From NCBI RefSeq assembly GCF_016924665.1, contig NZ_JAFFJT010000030.1, positions 1 through 64,000 on the forward strand: a stretch of DNA of 64,000 nucleotides, written 5' to 3'. This document shows, piece after piece, positions 41,969-51,712 of this stretch. The position numbers and the translations under genes are program-made. The first letter of the stretch is position 1. The number at the start of each line of letters is the position of its first letter. Origin of the DNA: Nocardioides sp. SYSU D00038 (GTDB taxonomy: Bacteria > Actinomycetota > Actinomycetes > Propionibacteriales > Nocardioidaceae). A model generated the notes under the pieces. That model saw only the letters and a program-made list of their open reading frames with translations, searched no databases and had not been told where the DNA came from.

Positions 41969-44900
41969 TCAGCCATGGAGGGCCGCCATCATCGCTTCCG
42001 CGGTCTGGTTCTCGTCCAGCCCGTCGGCCTCGGCCTTCGCCTTGGCCTCCAGCACCTTGCGGTAGTCGGTGGGCATGACCTCGGTGAACCGGGTCAGCGA
42101 CGCCGGCCAGTCGGCCAGCAGCGCCTCGGCGACCTCCGAGCCGGTCTCCTCGAGGTGGGTGCGCACCAGCTGCTCCAGCTCCGCCGCCGCCTCGCCCTCG
42201 ACCGGGCCGAGCTCGACCAGCTCGCGGTTGACCCGCGCCTCGTCGAGGTCGAGCACCCAGGCGACGCCGCCGGACATGCCGGCCGCGAAGTTGCGCCCGG
42301 TCGGGCCCAGCACGACCACCCGGCCGCCGGTCATGTACTCGCAGGCGTGGTCGCCCACGCCCTCGTTGACCAGCCACGCGCCGGAGTTGCGGACCGCGAA
42401 CCGCTCCCCCACCCCGCCGCGCAGGAACACCTGCCCCGACGTGGCGCCGTAGGCGATGGTGTTGCCGGCGATGATCTGCTCGTCGGCGGCGAACGTCGCG
42501 GTCCGGTCGGGCCGGATCACGATCCGCCCGCCCGAGAGCCCCTTGCCGACGTAGTCGTTGGCGTCGCCCTCGAGCCGCAGGGTCACGCCCCTCGGCACGA
42601 ACGCGCCGAACGACTGGCCCGCCGAGCCCACGAACGTGATGTCGATGGTGCCGTCGGGAAGCCCGGCGCCGCCGTACTTCTTGGTCACCTCGTGGCCGAG
42701 GATGGTGCCGACGGTGCGGTTGACGTTGCGGATCCGGACCTGGGCCCGCACCGGCTCGCCGCGCTCGATCGCGGGCTGGGCCAGCGGCACCAGCTCGGTC
42801 AGGTCGAGCGACCGCTCCAGGCCGTGGTCCTGCGCCTTGGTGCAGCGCGGGTCCTGGTCGGGGAACGCGCTGGTGTCGGGCGCGTGCAGGATCGGCGACA
42901 GGTCGAGGCCGGCGGCCTTCCAGTGGTCGACCGCGGGGGTGACGTCGAGCGCGCCCACCTGGCCGATCGCCTCGTCGAGGCTGCGGAAGCCGAGCTCGGC
43001 GAGGATCTCGCGCACCTCCTCGGCGATGTACTCGAAGAAGGTCACGACGTACTCGGCCTTGCCCGAGAACCGCTCGCGCAGCACCGGGTTCTGGGTGGCC
43101 ACGCCCACCGGGCAGGTGTCGAGGTGGCAGACCCGCATCATGATGCAGCCCGAGACCACCAGCGGCGCGGTCGCGAAGCCGTACTCCTCGGCGCCCAGCA
43201 GGGCGGCGACGACGACGTCGCGGCCGGTCTTCAGCTGACCGTCGGTCTGCACGACGATCCGGTCGCGCAGGCCGTTGAGCAGCAGGGTCTGCTGGGTCTC
43301 GGCGAGGCCCAGCTCCCACGGGCCGCCCGCGTGCTTGAGCGAGGTCAGCGGCGAGGCGCCGGTGCCGCCGTCGTGCCCGGAGATCAGCACGACGTCGGCG
43401 TGCGCCTTCGAGACGCCGGCCGCGACCGTGCCGACGCCGACCTCGGCGACCAGCTTCACGTGCACCCGGGCCTGCGGGTTGGCGTTCTTGAGGTCGTGGA
43501 TCAGCTGGGCGAGGTCCTCGATCGAGTAGATGTCGTGGTGCGGCGGCGGGCTGATCAGGCCGACGCCCGGCGTGGAGTGCCGCGTCCTCGCCACCCACGG
43601 GTAGACCTTGTGGCCGGGCAGCTGGCCGCCCTCACCGGGCTTGGCCCCCTGGGCCATCTTGATCTGGATGTCGTCGGAGTTGGTGAGGTACTCCGCCGTC
43701 ACGCCGAACCGGCCGCTGGCGACCTGCTTGATCGAGCTGCGCCGCTCGGGGTCGTAGAGACGCTCGGGGTCCTCGCCGCCCTCGCCGGTGTTGGACTTGC
43801 CGCCGAGGCGGTTCATCGCGATGGCGAGCGTCTCGTGGGCCTCCTGCGAGATCGACCCGTAGGACATCGCGCCGGTCGAGAACCTCTTGACGATCTCGGA
43901 CGCCGGCTCGACCTCCTCGATCGGCACCGGGGCGCGGCCGAGCTCGCCGGCGTCGCGGAAGCGGAACAGCCCGCGCAGCGTCATCAGGCGGCTGGCCTGC
44001 TCGTCGACGCGCCGGGTGTACTGCTTGAAGATGTCGTAGCGACCCGACCGGGTGGAGTGCTGGAGCCGGAACACCGTCTCGGGGTCGAACAGGTGCGGCT
44101 CGCCCTCGCGACGCCACTGGTACTCGCCGCCGGTCTGGAGCTCGCGGTGGGCCGGCAGGATGCCGCCGCGCGGGTACGCCGTGGCGTGCCGTCGAGCGAC
44201 CTCCTCGGCGATCACGTCGAGCTCGATGCCGCCGAGCTTGGAGGTGGTGCCGGTGAAGTACTTGTCGACCACCGCCTGGGAGAGGCCGACCGCCTCGAAG
44301 ATCTGCGCACCGGTGTAGGAGGCCACCGTGGAGACGCCCATCTTCGACATCACCTTGAGCACGCCCTTGCCGAGCGCCTTGACCAGGTTGCGGACCGCCT
44401 GCTCGGGCTCGACCTTGACGTAGTGGCCCTCGCGGGCGAGGTCCTCGACCGACTCCATGGCGAGGTAGGGGTTGACCGCCGCGGCGCCGTAGCCGACCAG
44501 CAGGGCGACGTGGTGCACCTCGCGGACGTCGCCGGCCTCGACCAGCAGCCCGACCTGGGTGCGGGTCTTCTCCCGGACCAGGTGGTGGTGGACCGCACCG
44601 GTGAGCAGCAGCGACGGGATCGGCGCCAGCTCGGCGGTGGAGTGCCGGTCGGAGAGCACGATGATCCGGGCGCCGCCGGCGATCGCCTGGCTGACCTCGG
44701 CGCAGATCTCGTCGATCCGCGCCGCCATCGCGGCCCCGCCGCCCTCGACCTCGTAGAGGCCGCGGGCCACGTGGCTGATGAACCCGGGTGCGTCGCCGTC
44801 GCGGTTGATGTGGCGGATCTTGGCCAAGTCGTCGTTGGAGATGACCGGGAACGGCAGCACCACCTGGCGGCACGACGCGGGCGCCGGCTCGAGCAGGTTG

Positions 44901-46528
44901 GCCTCGGGGCCGATGGTGCCGTTGAGGGAGGTGACCAGCTCCTCGCGGATCGCGTCGAGCGGCGGGTTGGTCACCTGGGCGAACAGCTGCGCGAAGTAGT
45001 CGAACAGCAGCCGCGGCTTCTGGCTGAGCGCCGCGATGGGGGTGTCGGTGCCCATCGAGCCGATCGGCTCCGCGGAGGTGTTGGCCATCGGGGTGAGGAG
45101 CACGCGCAGCTCCTCCTCGGTGTAGCCGAACACCTGCTGGCGCCGGGTCACCGAGGCGTGGGTGTGCACGATGTGCTCGCGGTCGGGGATGTCCTTGAGG
45201 TGGATCAGCCCGGCGTGCAGCCACTCGCCGTAGGGGTGCTCGGCGGCGAGCTCGCCCTTGATCTCCTCGTCCTCGATGATCCGGTGCTCGTCGGTGTCGA
45301 CGAGGAACATCCGGCCCGGCTGCAGCCGGCCCTTGCGGACCACGGTGGCCGGGTCGAGGTCGAGGACGCCGACCTCGGAGGCGAGGACCACGAGGCCGTC
45401 GTCGGTGACCCAGTAGCGCGACGGGCGCAGGCCGTTGCGGTCGAGGACCGCGCCGATCTGGGTGCCGTCGGTGAACACCACGCACGCGGGGCCGTCCCAG
45501 GGCTCCATCATCGCGGAGTGGAAGGCGTAGAAGTCGCGCCGCGCCTGGTCCATCTCGGCGTGGTTCTCCCACGCCTCCGGGATCATCATCAGCACGGCGT
45601 GGGGCAGCGACCGGCCGCCCATGTGCAGCAGCTCGAGCACCTCGTCGAACGACGCCGAGTCGGACGCGCCCGGCGTGCAGATCGGGTACAGCCGGTCGAG
45701 GTCGCCGGGGATCAGGTCGCTGGCGAGCAGCGCCTCGCGGGCCCGCATCCAGTTGCGGTTGCCCATCACGGTGTTGATCTCGCCGTTGTGGGCGATGAAC
45801 CGGAACGGGTGCGAGAGCGGCCAGCTCGGGAAGGTGTTGGTCGAGAACCGGGAGTGCACGACGGCCAGCGCCGAGGCAACCCGCTCGTCGGTGAGGTCGG
45901 GGAAGAAGCTGTCGAGCTGGTCGGTCGTCAGCATCCCCTTGTAGGCCAGGGTGCGCGAGGACAGCGACGGGAAGTAGACCTCGGTCTCGCGCTCGGCCCG
46001 CTTGCGCAGGCAGAACGCCATCCGCTCCAGGGCCATGCCGGTGAGCCGCTGCGCGGCGCCGGCGACGAAGAGCTGGCTGAACGTCGGCATCACGCCGAGC
46101 GCGGTCTGGCCGAGCACGTCGGGGTTGATCGGGACCTCGCGCCAGCCGAGGACGCTGAGGCCCTCCTCGGCGGCGATCTCCTCGATCCGGCGGCGGGTCT
46201 TGGCGACCGCCTCCTCGTCACCGGGCAGGAACGCCGTGCCCACGGCGTAGGAGTGGGCCGCCGGCAGCTCGAAGCCGGCCTCGGGGGTCACCGCGCGCAG
46301 GAACGCGTCGGGGACCTGCATCAGGATCCCGGCGCCGTCGCCGGAGTTGGGCTCGGCGCCCGCGGCACCCCGGTGGTCCAGGTTGCGTAGGGCGGTGAGC
46401 GCCTTGGCCACGATGTCGTGGCTGGCCTCTCCCGTCAGGGTCGCCACGAACGCGACGCCGCAGGCGTCGTGCTCCTGGCTGGGGTCGTAGAGCCCTTGGG
46501 GCGGCGGGAACGCGTGCGAGTAGGGCAC
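41969..46528 (-). CDS. gltB: glutamate synthase large subunit
   Basis: A 1519-residue enzyme in four parts. The glutamine amidotransferase domain starts at Cys23 after a short propeptide (EHDACGVAFV); a central domain follows; the FMN-binding synthase barrel contains GRFGVTAEYL and HDGGTGASPLTSLKHAGGPWELG, with the 3Fe-4S cysteines in CIMMRVCHLDTCPVGVATQNP; and the C-terminal beta-helix domain is glycine-rich (GGRVVVLGPTGRNFAAGMSGG). The length is normal. It transfers ammonia through a tunnel to 2-oxoglutarate. gltD follows in the same operon. Confidence 0.97.
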   Translation of the reverse strand: MPYSHAFPPPQGLYDPSQEHDACGVAFVATLTGEASHDIVAKALTALRNLDHRGAAGAEPNSGDGAGILMQVPDAFLRAVTPEAGFELPAAHSYAVGTAFLPGDEEAVAKTRRRIEEIAAEEGLSVLGWREVPINPDVLGQTALGVMPTFSQLFVAGAAQRLTGMALERMAFCLRKRAERETEVYFPSLSSRTLAYKGMLTTDQLDSFFPDLTDERVASALAVVHSRFSTNTFPSWPLSHPFRFIAHNGEINTVMGNRNWMRAREALLASDLIPGDLDRLYPICTPGASDSASFDEVLELLHMGGRSLPHAVLMMIPEAWENHAEMDQARRDFYAFHSAMMEPWDGPACVVFTDGTQIGAVLDRNGLRPSRYWVTDDGLVVLASEVGVLDLDPATVVRKGRLQPGRMFLVDTDEHRIIEDEEIKGELAAEHPYGEWLHAGLIHLKDIPDREHIVHTHASVTRRQQVFGYTEEELRVLLTPMANTSAEPIGSMGTDTPIAALSQKPRLLFDYFAQLFAQVTNPPLDAIREELVTSLNGTIGPEANLLEPAPASCRQVVLPFPVISNDDLAKIRHINRDGDAPGFISHVARGLYEVEGGGAAMAARIDEICAEVSQAIAGGARIIVLSDRHSTAELAPIPSLLLTGAVHHHLVREKTRTQVGLLVEAGDVREVHHVALLVGYGAAAVNPYLAMESVEDLAREGHYVKVEPEQAVRNLVKALGKGVLKVMSKMGVSTVASYTGAQIFEAVGLSQAVVDKYFTGTTSKLGGIELDVIAEEVARRHATAYPRGGILPAHRELQTGGEYQWRREGEPHLFDPETVFRLQHSTRSGRYDIFKQYTRRVDEQASRLMTLRGLFRFRDAGELGRAPVPIEEVEPASEIVKRFSTGAMSYGSISQEAHETLAIAMNRLGGKSNTGEGGEDPERLYDPERRSSIKQVASGRFGVTAEYLTNSDDIQIKMAQGAKPGEGGQLPGHKVYPWVARTRHSTPGVGLISPPPHHDIYSIEDLAQLIHDLKNANPQARVHVKLVAEVGVGTVAAGVSKAHADVVLISGHDGGTGASPLTSLKHAGGPWELGLAETQQTLLLNGLRDRIVVQTDGQLKTGRDVVVAALLGAEEYGFATAPLVVSGCIMMRVCHLDTCPVGVATQNPVLRERFSGKAEYVVTFFEYIAEEVREILAELGFRSLDEAIGQVGALDVTPAVDHWKAAGLDLSPILHAPDTSAFPDQDPRCTKAQDHGLERSLDLTELVPLAQPAIERGEPVRAQVRIRNVNRTVGTILGHEVTKKYGGAGLPDGTIDITFVGSAGQSFGAFVPRGVTLRLEGDANDYVGKGLSGGRIVIRPDRTATFAADEQIIAGNTIAYGATSGQVFLRGGVGERFAVRNSGAWLVNEGVGDHACEYMTGGRVVVLGPTGRNFAAGMSGGVAWVLDLDEARVNRELVELGPVEGEAAAELEQLVRTHLEETGSEVAEALLADWPASLTRFTEVMPTDYRKVLEAKAKAEADGLDENQTAEAMMAALHG

Positions 46529-46678
46529 CGGGTTCTCCCGTCGTCGTCTGTGCCCGGGTCCGCGGGTGTGGACACCCCGGACCGCGCGGCAGTCTGGTGT
46601 TGCATGGAAGGCGCAGGGGACGACATTGGCCCGCGCCGGTTCAGGTTACCACCGTGTGACAGCGGTGGTCGCCTCGTT

Positions 46679-47683
46679 TCAGGGTGCGGTGGGCCGGTCC
46701 GGGGGTGGTGCGGCAGCCTCGGTGGCCTCGGAGGCCTCGGTGGCCTCGGTGGCCTCGGTGGTCTCGTCACGTGCGGCGCCGGCGTCCCCCGCCGGCGGCT
46801 CGTCGGCGGCGCGGTCCTCCTCGGGCCCCGGCCCGCGGCCGGGCAGGTAGACGTCCGGCTCGCGCCCCGGTCGCCGTCGGCTGCTGACGACGACGTACGC
46901 CGCTGCCAGGACGAAGAGCACGATCGAGGTCCACACGTTGAACCGGAGGCCGCCCACGTCGTCGAGCTCCACGGCGTCGATGCGCAGCATCTCGTTCCAG
47001 CCGCGCCCGAGGGTGTAGAGCATCACGTAGACCGCGACCACCCGGCCGTGCCCCAGGCGGAACCGGCGCTCCAGCCAGATCAGCACCGCGAACGCCGCGA
47101 GGTTCCACAGGCACTCGTAGAGGAACGTCGGGTGGAACGTGGTGCCCTCGGCGAAGGTCTGGCCCGGCGGGTAGTGCGAGGGGTCGATCTCCAGGCCCCA
47201 CGGCAGGTCGGTGGGCTTGCCGTAGAGCTCCTGGTTGAACCAGTTTCCCCAGCGGCCGATGGCCTGCGCCACCAGCACGGTCGGGGCCATCGTGTCGAGC
47301 ATCGGCCAGATCCGGATGCCCTTGAGGCGGGCGCCGACCAGCACGCCCACCGCGCCCATCGCGATCGCGCCCCACACACCGAGGCCGCCGCGCCAGAGGT
47401 AGAGGGCCTCCCAGGCGTTGCCGCCGGCGCCGAAGTAGCGTTCGTGGTCGGTGAGCACGTGGTAGAGCCGGCCACCGACGAGGCCGAACGGCACCGCCCA
47501 GATCGCGAGGTCCTGCACGTCGCCCGGCCGGCCACCACGGGCCACCCAGCGGCGCTCGGAGATCCAGACCGCCACCACGATGCCGAGGATGATCGCGAAC
47601 GCGTAGCCGCGCAGCGGCAGCGGACCGAGGTGCCACACGCTCTCGGCGGGGCTGGGGATGGACCAGGCGGACCAGGTGGGCAT
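46679..47683 (-). CDS. lgt: prolipoprotein diacylglyceryl transferase
   Basis: Lgt attaches diacylglycerol to the lipobox cysteine of prelipoproteins. The 334-residue protein has about seven helices and the family signature GRWGNWFNQELYG near residue 155, with RGYAFAIILGIVVAVW near the start. The last 55 residues are an acidic, low-complexity cytoplasmic tail with TEA repeats encoded by 9-bp tandem units (about 46715-46772). The tail is not needed for the fold and varies between actinobacteria. It lies just after the Sco1-like gene and, with trpCBA, forms one minus-strand run. Confidence 0.95.
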   Translation of the reverse strand: MPTWSAWSIPSPAESVWHLGPLPLRGYAFAIILGIVVAVWISERRWVARGGRPGDVQDLAIWAVPFGLVGGRLYHVLTDHERYFGAGGNAWEALYLWRGGLGVWGAIAMGAVGVLVGARLKGIRIWPMLDTMAPTVLVAQAIGRWGNWFNQELYGKPTDLPWGLEIDPSHYPPGQTFAEGTTFHPTFLYECLWNLAAFAVLIWLERRFRLGHGRVVAVYVMLYTLGRGWNEMLRIDAVELDDVGGLRFNVWTSIVLFVLAAAYVVVSSRRRPGREPDVYLPGRGPGPEEDRAADEPPAGDAGAARDETTEATEATEASEATEAAAPPPDRPTAP

Positions 47684-47686
47684 GAC

Positions 47687-48313
47687 TCAGCTCTCCTGCA
47701 GCAGGGCGTGGATGTCGGCAGCGAGCTGGGCCGACGAGGTGGCCTGGCTCCAGTAGATCGGTGCCTCCCCGGCGGTGTCGACACCGGTGACCTGGGTGGT
47801 GTGGGTGGTGGAGTCGTAGCCACCGCTGGGCAGCTTCTCGCCCATCCCGACCGCGACCGACGTCGCGACCGCCTCGATGTCGTCGAGATCGCCGGTCAGC
47901 CCGACGAACGACGGGTCGAAGCGGTCGAGCCAGCGCCGCACGGTCTCGGCGTCGTCGCGCGGCGGATCGGTGGTCACGAACACGACCTCCACCTGCTCGC
48001 GGTCGGCGTCGTCGAGGCGCTGCAGGGCGGTGGCCATCGTGCCCATCACGGTCTGGCAGATGTCCGGGCAGCGCGTGTAGCCGAAGAAGACCAGCGTCAG
48101 CCGCGCGTCGGTGTCGTCGACCAGCGAGAACGGCTCGCCGTCGGTGTCGGTCAGCGCGGTGGGGTCGACCTCGAACGGCGGGTCGACGACCTGCCCGACC
48201 AGCCGGGTGGGGTCGTCCTCGCCTCCGCAGGCCGCCAGGCCGGTCACCAGCAGTCCGGTCAGCAGGGCGGCGCCGGCGCGGCGCGCCCAGGCACGGCGCC
48301 CGCGGCTAGGCAC
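47687..48313 (-). CDS. Sco1/SenC-type copper lipoprotein
   Basis: A 208-residue thioredoxin-fold lipoprotein. The lipobox LAAC places the lipid on Cys29. The copper-binding CPDIC is in FFGYTRCPDICQTVMG, and the third ligand is in DSTTHTTQV. Sco1 proteins deliver copper to the CuA site of cytochrome oxidase or act as thiol redox partners. I chose GTG at 48313, which overlaps the trpA stop by 8 bases; the frame is open further upstream but that part lies in trpA. Lgt, encoded next, would lipidate it. Confidence 0.88.
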   Translation of the reverse strand: MPSRGRRAWARRAGAALLTGLLVTGLAACGGEDDPTRLVGQVVDPPFEVDPTALTDTDGEPFSLVDDTDARLTLVFFGYTRCPDICQTVMGTMATALQRLDDADREQVEVVFVTTDPPRDDAETVRRWLDRFDPSFVGLTGDLDDIEAVATSVAVGMGEKLPSGGYDSTTHTTQVTGVDTAGEAPIYWSQATSSAQLAADIHALLQES

Positions 48314-49103
48314 GCCGGACGCCCGCGGCCAGGTCCTCGGTGAGGCGGCGCAGCGCGGCCAGCCCGGCCGCCCGGTCACCGGCGTGGTCGTGCAGGGTGC
48401 GCACGAACGCCGAGCCGACGATCACGCCGTCGGCGTACGACGCCACCTCGGCGGCCTGGTCGCCGGTGCTCACGCCCAGCCCGACGCCGACCGGAAGGTC
48501 GGTGGCCCGGCGGGTGCGCTCGACGAGCGGCCCGGCGAGGTCGCTGGTGGCGTCGCGGGCGCCGGTCACGCCCATCACGGCGGTGGCGTAGACGAACCCG
48601 CGGCAGGCGGCGGTGGTCAGCGCGATCCGCTCGTCGGTCGACGACGGCGCGACCAGGAAGATCTTGTCGAGGTCGCGGGCGTCGGCCGCCGCGACCCACT
48701 CGGGCGCGAAGTCGGGGGTGAGGTCGGGCGTGATCAGCCCCGCGCCCCCGGCGTCGGCGAGGTCCTGGGCGAACCGGTCGACGCCGTAGCGCTCGACGGG
48801 GTTCCAGTAGGTCATCACCACGGTCGGCGTGCCGGTGGCGGCGACGGCCTCGACGGTGCGCAGGACGTCGGTGGTGCGCACGCCCTGCTCGAGGGCCTGC
48901 TGCGCGGCGGCCTGGATGGTGGGGCCGTCCATCACCGGGTCGCTGTAGGGCAGGCCGACCTCGATGACGTCGCAGCCGGCGTCGACCATCGCGCGCAGCG
49001 CCTCGATGCCGCCGTCGACGTCGGGGAACCCGGCCGGCAGGTAGCCGACCAGCGCCGCCCGGCCGTCGGCCCGGGCCTTCTCGAAGGCGATGGCGACGCT
49101 CAC
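48306..49103 (-). CDS. trpA: tryptophan synthase alpha subunit
   Basis: A 265-residue TIM barrel that splits indole-3-glycerol phosphate into indole and glyceraldehyde 3-phosphate. The catalytic glutamate lies in VIEVGLPYSDPVMDGPTIQ and the catalytic aspartate in LITPDLTPD; GVGLGVSTGDQAAEV and DGVIVGSAFV bind phosphate. The GTG start overlaps the trpB stop (GTGA), matching the tight pairing of the two subunits. Confidence 0.97.
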   Translation of the reverse strand: MSVAIAFEKARADGRAALVGYLPAGFPDVDGGIEALRAMVDAGCDVIEVGLPYSDPVMDGPTIQAAAQQALEQGVRTTDVLRTVEAVAATGTPTVVMTYWNPVERYGVDRFAQDLADAGGAGLITPDLTPDFAPEWVAAADARDLDKIFLVAPSSTDERIALTTAACRGFVYATAVMGVTGARDATSDLAGPLVERTRRATDLPVGVGLGVSTGDQAAEVASYADGVIVGSAFVRTLHDHAGDRAAGLAALRRLTEDLAAGVRRA

Positions 49104-50338
49104 GAGCCGGCCTCCGGCCCGTCGGGGCGGCCGAGGCCGAACCACTCCAGCGCGGTGCCCATGTCCTTGTCCCCCCGGCCCGACAGGTTGACCAGCAGGG
49201 TCTCGCCCTGCCGCTCCCGGGCCACCCGCAGGGTGCCGGCCACCGCGTGCGCCGACTCGATGGCCGGGATGATCCCCTCGGTGCGGGCCAGCAGGGCCAT
49301 CGCCTCCATCGCCTCGGCGTCGGTCACCGGCAGGTACGACGCCCGCCCGCTCGCGGCGAGGTGGGCGTGCTGGGGGCCGACGCCGGGGTAGTCGAGCCCG
49401 GCCGAGATCGAGTGCGACTCGACCGTCTGCCCGTCCTCGTCCTGCAGCACGAACGTGCGGGCGCCGTGCAGCACACCAGCGGCGCCGGCGCTGATGGTGG
49501 CCGCGTGGCGGCCGGTCTCGACGCCGTCGCCGCCTGCCTCGAAGCCGTAGATCGCGACCTCGGGGTCGCCGAGGAAGCCGGCGAACAGGCCGATCGCGTT
49601 GGAGCCGCCGCCCACGCAGGCCGCGATCGCGTCGGGCAGCCGGCCGGTCAGCTCGAGGCACTGGCGGCGCGCCTCGTCGCCGATGCCGCGCACGAACGAG
49701 AGCACCAGGCTCGGGAACGGGTGCGGCCCGGCCGCGGTGCCGAACAGGTAGGCGGTGTGGTCGACCGAGGCCACCCAGTCGCGCAGCGCCTCGTTGATGG
49801 CGTCCTTGAGCGTGCGCGAGCCGCTGGTCACCGGCACCACCTCGGCGCCCAGCAGCTGCATCCGGGCGACGTTGAGCGCCTGCCGCTCGGTGTCGACCTC
49901 GCCCATGTAGACGGTGCACTCGAGCCCGAGGTACGCCGCCGCGGTCGCGGAGGCGACGCCGTGCTGGCCGGCACCGGTCTCGGCGATCACCCGCTTCTTG
50001 CCCATCCGCTTGGTCAGCAGGGCCTGGCCCAGCACGTTGCGGATCTTGTGGGCACCGGTGTGGTTGAGGTCCTCGCGCTTGAGGAGGATCCGGGCTCCGG
50101 CGTGGTCGGAGAGGCGGTGGGCCTCGTAGAGCATGCTCGGGACGCCGGCGTAGTTCTGCAGCAGCTGGTCGAACTCGTGGCCGAAGGTCGGGTCGACCAG
50201 CGCCTTCTGCCAGGCGGTGTCGAGCTCGTCGAGGGCGGCGATCAGCGCCTCGGGCATGAACCGGCCGCCCCAGCCCGGGGTGGTGGCGCCGGCGGGTCCG
50301 CCGAACCAGCCCTGCGCGTCCGCGTCGTAGGTGGTCAT
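49100..50338 (-). CDS. trpB: tryptophan synthase beta subunit
   Basis: A 412-residue PLP enzyme that joins indole and serine to form tryptophan. The PLP lysine is in LNHTGAHKIRNVLGQ, the phosphate-binding loop is CVGGGSNAIGLF, and the substrate-side ETGAGQHGVA is intact. The ATG overlaps the trpC stop by four bases (ATGA). Length and motifs are typical of TrpB1. Confidence 0.98.
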   Translation of the reverse strand: MTTYDADAQGWFGGPAGATTPGWGGRFMPEALIAALDELDTAWQKALVDPTFGHEFDQLLQNYAGVPSMLYEAHRLSDHAGARILLKREDLNHTGAHKIRNVLGQALLTKRMGKKRVIAETGAGQHGVASATAAAYLGLECTVYMGEVDTERQALNVARMQLLGAEVVPVTSGSRTLKDAINEALRDWVASVDHTAYLFGTAAGPHPFPSLVLSFVRGIGDEARRQCLELTGRLPDAIAACVGGGSNAIGLFAGFLGDPEVAIYGFEAGGDGVETGRHAATISAGAAGVLHGARTFVLQDEDGQTVESHSISAGLDYPGVGPQHAHLAASGRASYLPVTDAEAMEAMALLARTEGIIPAIESAHAVAGTLRVARERQGETLLVNLSGRGDKDMGTALEWFGLGRPDGPEAGS

Positions 50339-51138
50339 GTCGTCACCCCTTCCTGGGTGGTGGTGAGCCCGCTGAGGGCGCGCACGGCGCCGGTCGGGTC
50401 GCCGTCCTTGACGAGGGCCTCGCCGACCAGCACGGCCCGGGCCCCCTCGTCGACGAAGCGCTGCACGTCGGCGGCGCCGGTGATGCCCGACTCGGCGACC
50501 TTGACCCGGTCGTCGGGCAGCAGCGGGGCGAGCCGGCCGAAGGTCGCGTCGTCGACGGCCAGCGTCCTGAGGTTGCGGGCGTTGACCCCGACGAGCTCGG
50601 CGCCGAGCGCGACGGCCCGCTCGGTCTCCGCCTCGTCGTGCACCTCGACCAGCACGGTCAGCCCGAGCTCGCCCGCGGTGTCGTGGAGGCGGCGCAGGCT
50701 GTCGTCGTCGAGGGCGGCCACGATCAGCAGCGCGAGGTCGGCGCCGGCGGCCCGGGCCTCGACGAGCTGGTAGTCGGTGACGATGAAGTCCTTGCGCAGC
50801 AGCGGCGTGTCGACCGCGGCGCGCACCGCGCGCAGGTCGGCCAGGCTGCCGCCGAAGCGGCGCTGCTCGGTGAGCACGCTGATCGCGGCCGCGCCGCCGT
50901 CGGCGTAGGCCCTGGCCAGGGCGGCGGGGTCGGGAATGTCGGCGAGATCGCCCTTGCTGGGGCTGCGCCGCTTGACCTCGGCGATCACGCTCGACCCGGG
51001 CGCCCGCAGCGCCGGCATCGGGTCGCGCGGCGGGTCGACGTCGGCCAGCGCGGCCCGGACGTCGGCGAGCGGAACCGCGGCCTCGCGCTCGGCGAGGTCG
51101 GCCCGCACGCCGGCGACGATGTCGTCGAGCACGGACAT
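50335..51138 (-). CDS. trpC: indole-3-glycerol phosphate synthase
   Basis: A 267-residue TIM barrel that closes the indole ring. VIAEVKRRSPSKGDLA has the catalytic Glu and Lys, LLRKDFIVTDYQLVEARAAGAD and VGVNARNLRTLAVD are the other active-site strands, and VAESGI binds phosphate. GGAGG lies 7 bases before the ATG, and GAGACT about 35 bases upstream may be the -10. I saw no tryptophan-rich leader peptide or attenuator in the 160 bases upstream. It is monofunctional, without a TrpF domain. Confidence 0.97.
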   Translation of the reverse strand: MSVLDDIVAGVRADLAEREAAVPLADVRAALADVDPPRDPMPALRAPGSSVIAEVKRRSPSKGDLADIPDPAALARAYADGGAAAISVLTEQRRFGGSLADLRAVRAAVDTPLLRKDFIVTDYQLVEARAAGADLALLIVAALDDDSLRRLHDTAGELGLTVLVEVHDEAETERAVALGAELVGVNARNLRTLAVDDATFGRLAPLLPDDRVKVAESGITGAADVQRFVDEGARAVLVGEALVKDGDPTGAVRALSGLTTTQEGVTT

Positions 51139-51298
51139 GACGGTTCCTCCGGTGGATCGTGGGGTGGTCCCAGTCTCTCACCCGCGGTCGGGGCGCCCGC
51201 GGGCGGTGGCGGGTGGTGGACGAGGTTCACCGCCCGGGCTGCTGGGTAGGGTCCGCAGCACCCGCCCGCCGACCGGCCGGCCCGACGAGAGGGACCCC

Positions 51299-51676
51299 GT
51301 GAGCTACAACGAACCGCCCCCGCCGCCCGACTACGGCCAGCAGCCCCCGGGCTACGGCTCCGAGCCGCCGACCTACGGCTCCCAGCCCCCGGGATACGGC
51401 CAGCAGCCGCCGGCGCCGCCCGGCGGCGGCGGCAACAACCAGAAGGCGGTCATCTCGCTGGTGCTGGGCATCATCTCGGTGCTCTGCTGCGGCTTCTTCA
51501 CCGGCATCCCGGCGGTGATCCTCGCCCAGATGGCGAAGACCGAGATCGCCCAGAACCGTCAGGAGGGCAGCGGCCTGGCCACGGCCGGCTTCGTGCTCGG
51601 CATCATCGGCAGCATCCTCGGCGTGATCCAGGTGATCCTGGCCCTCAACGGCGTCACCTTCTACGGCGACATCTGA
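51299..51676 (+). CDS. DUF4190-type proline/glycine-rich membrane protein
   Basis: A 125-residue protein. The first 50 residues are repeats of the type QPPGYGSEPPTYGSQPPGYG, a disordered cytoplasmic tail. Two membrane helices follow (about 52-78 and 98-120), with the DUF4190 pattern AVISLVLGIISVLCCGFFTGIPAVILAQMAKTEI and GLATAGFVLGIIGSILG. It is divergent from trpC; TAGGGT at 51246-51251 is its likely -10 and AGAGGG precedes the GTG. The function is unknown. Confidence 0.87.
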   Translation: MSYNEPPPPPDYGQQPPGYGSEPPTYGSQPPGYGQQPPAPPGGGGNNQKAVISLVLGIISVLCCGFFTGIPAVILAQMAKTEIAQNRQEGSGLATAGFVLGIIGSILGVIQVILALNGVTFYGDI

Positions 51677-51712
51677 GGCCGACGAGCCCGCGGACGGCGA
51701 CCCCCGCCGGGG

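Noticed and set aside
41975..46390. A 1471-codon open frame antisense to gltB
   Set aside because: High GC removes stop codons from the opposite strand; the gltB frame carries all family motifs, the antisense frame none.
51139..51298. Tryptophan attenuator or leader peptide before trpC
   Set aside because: No Trp-rich short frame and no paired terminator/antiterminator were seen.
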